NCBI GenBank assembly: GCA_022578965.1
Contig: MU400513.1
Coordinates: 124,001 to 188,000 of the forward strand
Origin: Xylaria sp. FL1777
Lineage: Eukaryota > Ascomycota > Sordariomycetes > Xylariales > Xylariaceae
Reading direction: 5' to 3'
DNA length: 64,000 nucleotides
In this document: positions 58,952 through 64,000 of the stretch, in pieces
How positions within the stretch are numbered: position 1 is the stretch's first letter
How the letters are laid out: each line of letters opens with the position of its first letter
Translations under genes and position numbers: made by a program
Notes under the pieces: generated by a model
Databases searched by the model: none
The model's input: only the letters and a program-made list of their open reading frames with translations
Told to the model about the DNA's origin: nothing

Positions 58952-61900
58952 CTTGTCGGCGATAAGGGCGATGTCGCGGGGGGAAGAGTCGACGGACGAT
59001 ATCGAGACAAGGAAGAAAGGGCAAGGAAGTCAGCAGGAAGGTGAGCGATGGTGGCTATTATATGCGTCCACGGAGAAGAAAGAGAAATCCATCTGTACAA
59101 CCGCTGACGGTGCCCCCGGCGCGGCGCATATTGGCAGGCCGTTGTATTGACTGGTACCACCATTCAACCTGTAGTGTATCTCCAGCGCCATCGTATAACA
59201 AGAACAGGCACTCTGCAATGTACAGATAGCACAAGGTCCGCCCCATCAGCTCCCCCGCTTGGGATATGCACGAGGCAACGTGGTACATGTCCTCTACATG
59301 TAGGAAGACGTAGTACACTGCACTACAGCAAAATCAAGGGTCTGGCCGTCCACTAGTGTCGGTGCATTGCGTGTATGGGTACGCCATGCTAGCGAAGAGA
59401 GTGAGTGGGTTGTGCCGAGGCCTGGCTGGTGCTCGGGAAGGCATCTAGCGATCCTGACTTGAGGCCAAAGAAGCAGCCAAGCCCGGCTTTCTTCTAGAAG
59501 GATGTTTTGCCGGCAGCTGTGAGCCAATAGCCTGGCCCACGTTCTCGCCTATACACGCGGGCTATCCGTGAGCCTTGAAGGCAAAATCCTGCAAATGCCA
59601 TCAGTTGGTTGTAAAGCGGCCAGGCCAGAAATACGCAGTGCTGTTCGGATAAAGACGTAGATGTGTAAGACATACATAACATACCTGTGGCACATGAGGT
59701 CAAATGGACACCGACTGTAGGTTACACTAGATAACTAGGTACAGGGGTAGAATGCGGTACCTATAGTCAACTCAACTTGCCATACACGGGTACGCCCTGG
59801 ATGCATATAGTATGGGTAATTCGTACTGCGTAAGTTTCCACGTTGGTCATACCCTTTACGCATAGGGAGCTACTGTATGTGCTATGTGCTGCGTGCTATG
59901 CGTACGGTACCGCGCGATGACAGGTGCTAGGTTATACCTGGGAGAGACGTGGTTGTTAGTGGGTACCTGAATTCTCTCGATCTAGATCTGGCTAGACAGG
60001 TACCTACTAAATTGTCTGTACCAAAGGGCTGGGCGGATGTGGAGACTGACGGGTTCTTTACCCCTATCTTGCCTAGCGGACCCCAGATGAGGCTCATTCG
60101 GCAGCCTATAAGAAACCTTAAATCCCCCACGTGGCCCCGCTTCATCCTCCCAGTGGACAAACCCCCAGATTATATTCAAGAGCCGCCAAGACCCTGAAGG
60201 ACTACCAGGACTATTGCGTGCTCGGAAAAGTGATGCCAAAGCGTTGGTGTGTAACGCTACCTGGATACCTATACCTAGCTAGGTTCGTTCTTGGGTTAGG
60301 CAGGCTGCGGTGTATGTATGGTCAGGGCAGAAAAAGTAAAAAGTTCATCAGGTCCCGTTTGTCTCAGTTGTTAGCTCTTTGCATCTGGAATACAGATACC
60401 AAATAGGAGATACCGTCGATAGACCTGATGAACATACTGACTTAGAGTGGTTGTGGACTCTTGCGATAATATAATACCATTACGTCGTTTGATATTGGAC
60501 CATTCACCAGGGCACGTGCTCATCTGCAGTACCGAACCAACTCTCTCTACTTTTCATAAGAATTTTCATGTGACTAAAACGGTCCGAACGCAGATGATCA
60601 ACAGATCACCGGCAGCTACCGAGCCCTTACCTCGCCTCAGTTTGTGCAACCCTGCCTTGTAGTATATGTACTACTACGGTATAGCTGTTATACCCATAAC
60701 TTATAATTGGTTTTTCATTCTGCTACCTCGTAACAAGAAGCCTAGGGTATTCAGTGGGCATTAAAGAGCAATATCACAATGTCTAGGCAGATACCATTCT
60801 TTCTTGTTGCTTATTTCATGTGGTGGTGGGAAGGTGACTCGCTTCATCACGAAAGGACTTCTTCAAGCGAATCATTCGACTCGATGGGTACATTGAGAAA
60901 ACCTGGTTCGATGCCATCTGCTATCTATCCTCTCTTGCTCCACTCAACACTTTCAATACGGAGTAAGTTTTACCATAAAGCTTGGCATTGTTCAGCTCCG
61001 GGTTAGAATCCTACCATACTTGTCAATGGCAAGGGCGTTCCTACGCAGCATATGTATGTCAGAATCTTGGGCCAACAATGTAGTACGCAGTATAGCTACG
61101 TATCATTCAAATTCCTTGAACAGGATAAAGTGAGGTGCAGGGGGGCCCTAGGAGGTGCATACGATCATCAGGCGACATGCAGAAAAGCATAACGCCTCTC
61201 TCTCCCTCTGCAGTCTAGCACACGTGGAAGTACAGTGCACTAGTGGCAGTATAGATTAGGAAAAAGCATGACAAGTGATTCATGCCTGTCTCGGTCAAAG
61301 GGTATGTACCTTCCGCGTCAAGAAATCCTGTACTACCGGTACTCTACCCTCAACATCGCCTCGCCCACTCGGCAGTGTTGGCCGAATAAATGCACTTTGA
61401 GGCAGTGCTTCGCAGCAAAGTGCGTGTGGTTCCGGCAGCATCCGTTGACCAGAACAATATTTTGGCATCGGGCGATTGGATAAACGCCAGGCCTAACAGC
61501 TCACAGGAGTAGGAGTGGCTATCTATTCGACTATTAAATTCTATTGGCCTCGACCCGAGTCGAGGTGCGTCTCGCCAAGAGCCAATGAGACCTGATTCGA
61601 CCCTCTGCACTACAGACTGTAGAATGGGGGCTAATTCAGAGTGCCTTGCCTGTGTTGTGATTCCCCGAGGGCAGCTTACGGATAGCCATCGATGATCCGT
61701 CACGTAATGGGTGGCTTGTAAAACCATCAGTATGACGATGAATGACCACGATAACAGTTTCTTCTGAATAGCGGAATCGAACGAGCCAAGAGGTGCCCCC
61801 CAAGCAATTTGATCGGCATCCAATCCGATCCTTTATGGACACCACGCACCGCACCTCAGCGGCACACCTGAGCGGCACACCTGACATTCTTTATCTAGGC

Positions 61901-64000
61901 CTCCAGCCGGGAGCTCATCGGTCTCTTGGCATCGAGGACTTTTCGCATTTGACGTGATGATCACCAACAAACAAGACATCTTCGCTGTTCTTCTGTTCAA
62001 GCGGAAGCTCATGTAGAACGGTTCACATCTATATTGTGGCGTTCTTGGCGTGATAGGAATTCCTACCCAGAACAACTATGGAAGCTTTCTAGAAGCTATC
62101 AGACGGATTGACTGTTACTGGAAGAGTTGTTGCCCGCTGGGTCCGGCTTTTAGCTGCTCGACTACTTGTCAATAGGGACGCCATGAGGGAAACGGTGAAT
62201 TTGATAGTCTAGCAAACGTCGCGTATTAGTACGAGCTTGTCCAGTTCTCTATGAGCAGTAATAGAAAATCGGAATGGATTTGTCATGGCAAAATCGCAGA
62301 CAGGGAATAGGAAGTCGAGTCTGCGACCCGTGCTTCACAAGAAACTCGGTGTCCGAATTCCTCTTGGCTCCCTGGATATTTGGCGTCTTCGTGGTTTAGT
62401 GGTCCATAACTCCATTAATTGGCATAGGTTTCTGTGCCCTATCAGAATCACATGATCTGTTATCTTTATATCTTCTGAGACACCTTGTAAAACAATCCAT
62501 CTAGTACTTCTCTGCGCATTATTAACACTGTCTACATAAGTAGTACCTAGTTAAACCCGTTGTTGTGTCTCATATGAGTATATACTAGCCCAGTGGCGTC
62601 CATATCTACAGACTTCCAACTTGTCTATGATATTATTTTGGCTACAATGCACACTGTTTCGGCGTATCCATGTCTTAACCGTATGTTCATTGCTGCATGT
62701 GTCTTATGTTTAATCCAACATCATCTTTAAGTATAACCCCTCAAAAGTTTCCTGATATTTTTAAGCTTATTACTGACATCTCTTTGAGTGAGGTCGAGAA
62801 ACTATAAACAAAGAGCTACCCTAGATACCTAGTAGTAATCCCCACCCGCCCTGCCTTCCTGCATGTCCCCTTTTACTTTTCACCTTGGGGTAACACATGT
62901 ATTACATGAAGAACAAGGAGCAGTAAGAGGGAACAGTGAAAGCAAACTCAAGTAATGGTATATATTCGTGAGAAGTTTTCCCTGTGTTTCTTACTCTTAA
63001 CTGTGTATTGTGCGATTGGGAAGAGTGAGGGCGATTGAAGAGCAAGATTAAACATGGGTATTTAATATAATCTAGAAGGCTGTCTGGGAAACTAATGCTT
63101 GATAATCACGGGAATGAAGGATGTGACGTCTTGAAGCAATACCATTTAAATTTTCCCATATTGTCATTTGTCTGGAAGACAGGGAAAATGAAGAGTTCGT
63201 GTTCACTCACTGTCTTTCCTTACAGCAGTAAAGGGGCAGGAACAAATGAAGTGAAAGTGTACAGTAAACTTAGACATAGTATACAACATCAACATAAACA
63301 ATTGATTCTAGTGCACATGCTTCGATAGGAATATAAATAGTGCTTGTTGGATATGATTAATAAAGATAGTGGTAGTAGATTTGTGAGCCTCCTATTATTT
63401 CCTGGCTCGTTCCTCTATGGCTGCAACTTACATCCTTGAGTTGTAGCATAATAACCTGTATAATTGCTTTTAATACCTATTTGTTTATCATGTGCATCTA
63501 TCTATGTAAGTTATTGGCGCGGCATGCTGTTTATTGTATAGCTAGGTGTTGTCACAAGCGGAGCTGTTAAGTTGTCGCATCATTAGGTAATTTACTAGAA
63601 GATATCACCTAGCAACGAGTGCTATTAGCAAACTCAATCAGGGCCGAACTTTGCGTAGAGGGATTGTTGGTTACCCTGGGTGGGTAGTAATACATGTAGC
63701 TATTTAGAGTTGTCTTCACTTAGCCCATCGCATCACGGGCTACCTAGGAGGTACAAATGTACAAATACCTGTAGACTTTCTTAGATAGTTTCACCCTAAA
63801 TCTACATACCTGCTACCCACGGACATTGTTTATTGACATCCGTCTATGTTGCCCTGGCCTCAGTACCTTCCTTCTCTTCTCTCCCCGAACCCCTCATACT
63901 GTCTGTACCTGCTTGCCTTGTACACACTTACGTCGCCTCGACACTTGAATATATTTGCATTTAGTCTTCTACTAGAAGGCTTGGGAATACAGATTATTGT
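58952..64000. other. 5-kb gene-poor region upstream of the phosphate symporter
   Basis: No supportable gene. It contains the symporter promoter, CACGTG palindromes at 60128-60133, 60513-60518 and 61221-61226, and scattered TAGGTACC-like words. One longer minus-strand ORF (61350-61823, 157 codons) has no recognisable domain. The right end (62.5-64 kb) is AT-rich with many short ORFs only. An isolated box A-like TGGTTTAGTGG at 62392 has no box B. Confidence 0.55.

Noticed and set aside
62392..62402. tRNA box A-like TGGTTTAGTGG
   Set aside because: The downstream sequence lacks a GTTCGA-type box B and the arms do not pair.
1..64000. Biosynthetic gene cluster around the NorA-like SDR
   Set aside because: No polyketide synthase, NRPS, P450 or cluster transporter lies in the window; neighbours are housekeeping genes.

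Overview
The window is nuclear DNA of a filamentous ascomycete, most likely a Sordariomycete; the class is inferred, not proven. Genes are dense, and their introns are mostly 50-90 nt with GTAAGT/GTGAGT-type donors and TAG/CAG acceptors. They encode an ordinary fungal set: a Zn2Cys6 regulator, a GH5 endoglucanase, a PHO-4 type permease, and core eukaryotic genes. Intergenic DNA repeatedly carries TAGGTACC-type words. No CRISPR array, bacterial operon, rRNA gene or intact transposon was seen. I rebuilt 17 complete protein genes by joining exons so that each reading frame closes, plus one gene cut by the left edge.

Layout. 0-7 kb: 3' end of an unrecognised gene, a Wss1-like (UBL + WLM) metalloprotease, the ERD2 HDEL receptor, and a Zn2Cys6 transcription factor. 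8-16 kb: a secreted-then-anchored single-pass membrane protein of unknown role, CTF8 (alternative RFC complex), RPS6, and PRPP synthetase. 16-23 kb: a poorer stretch with a degenerate tRNA-like element, an atypical kinase gene interrupted by an in-frame TAG, and a NorA-type short-chain dehydrogenase. Two diverged ~290-bp direct repeats lie about 1.1 kb before and 0.4 kb after the dehydrogenase gene. 22-28 kb: TAF10, mitochondrial uS19 (with a 16-nt exon), and the GH5 endoglucanase, whose promoter holds a perfect hairpin of paired CRE1-type sites. 28-41 kb: a single 12.6-kb TOM1/HUWE1 HECT ubiquitin ligase gene of about 4,073 codons. 43-54 kb: a WW-domain protein, a PGA1-like GPI-mannosyltransferase II cofactor, alpha-tubulin, and the endocytic scaffold EDE1. 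57-59 kb: a Na+/phosphate symporter (PHO-4/PHO89). 59-64 kb: about 5 kb with no gene I can support.

The genes do not form one pathway. Most are housekeeping genes in divergent pairs (WLM/ERD2, CTF8/RPS6, TOM1/WW, PGA1/alpha-tubulin) or convergent pairs (RPS6/PRS, TAF10/uS19m). Genes tied to nutrients or niche are the GH5 enzyme, the phosphate symporter, the Zn2Cys6 factor and the dehydrogenase. I did not find a clearly new biological system. The best leads are the kinase TAG that could be either a nonsense codon or a 3' splice site, the repeat pair around the dehydrogenase, the stop-free 54-nt intron in TOM1, and the CRE1-like hairpin before the cellulase.
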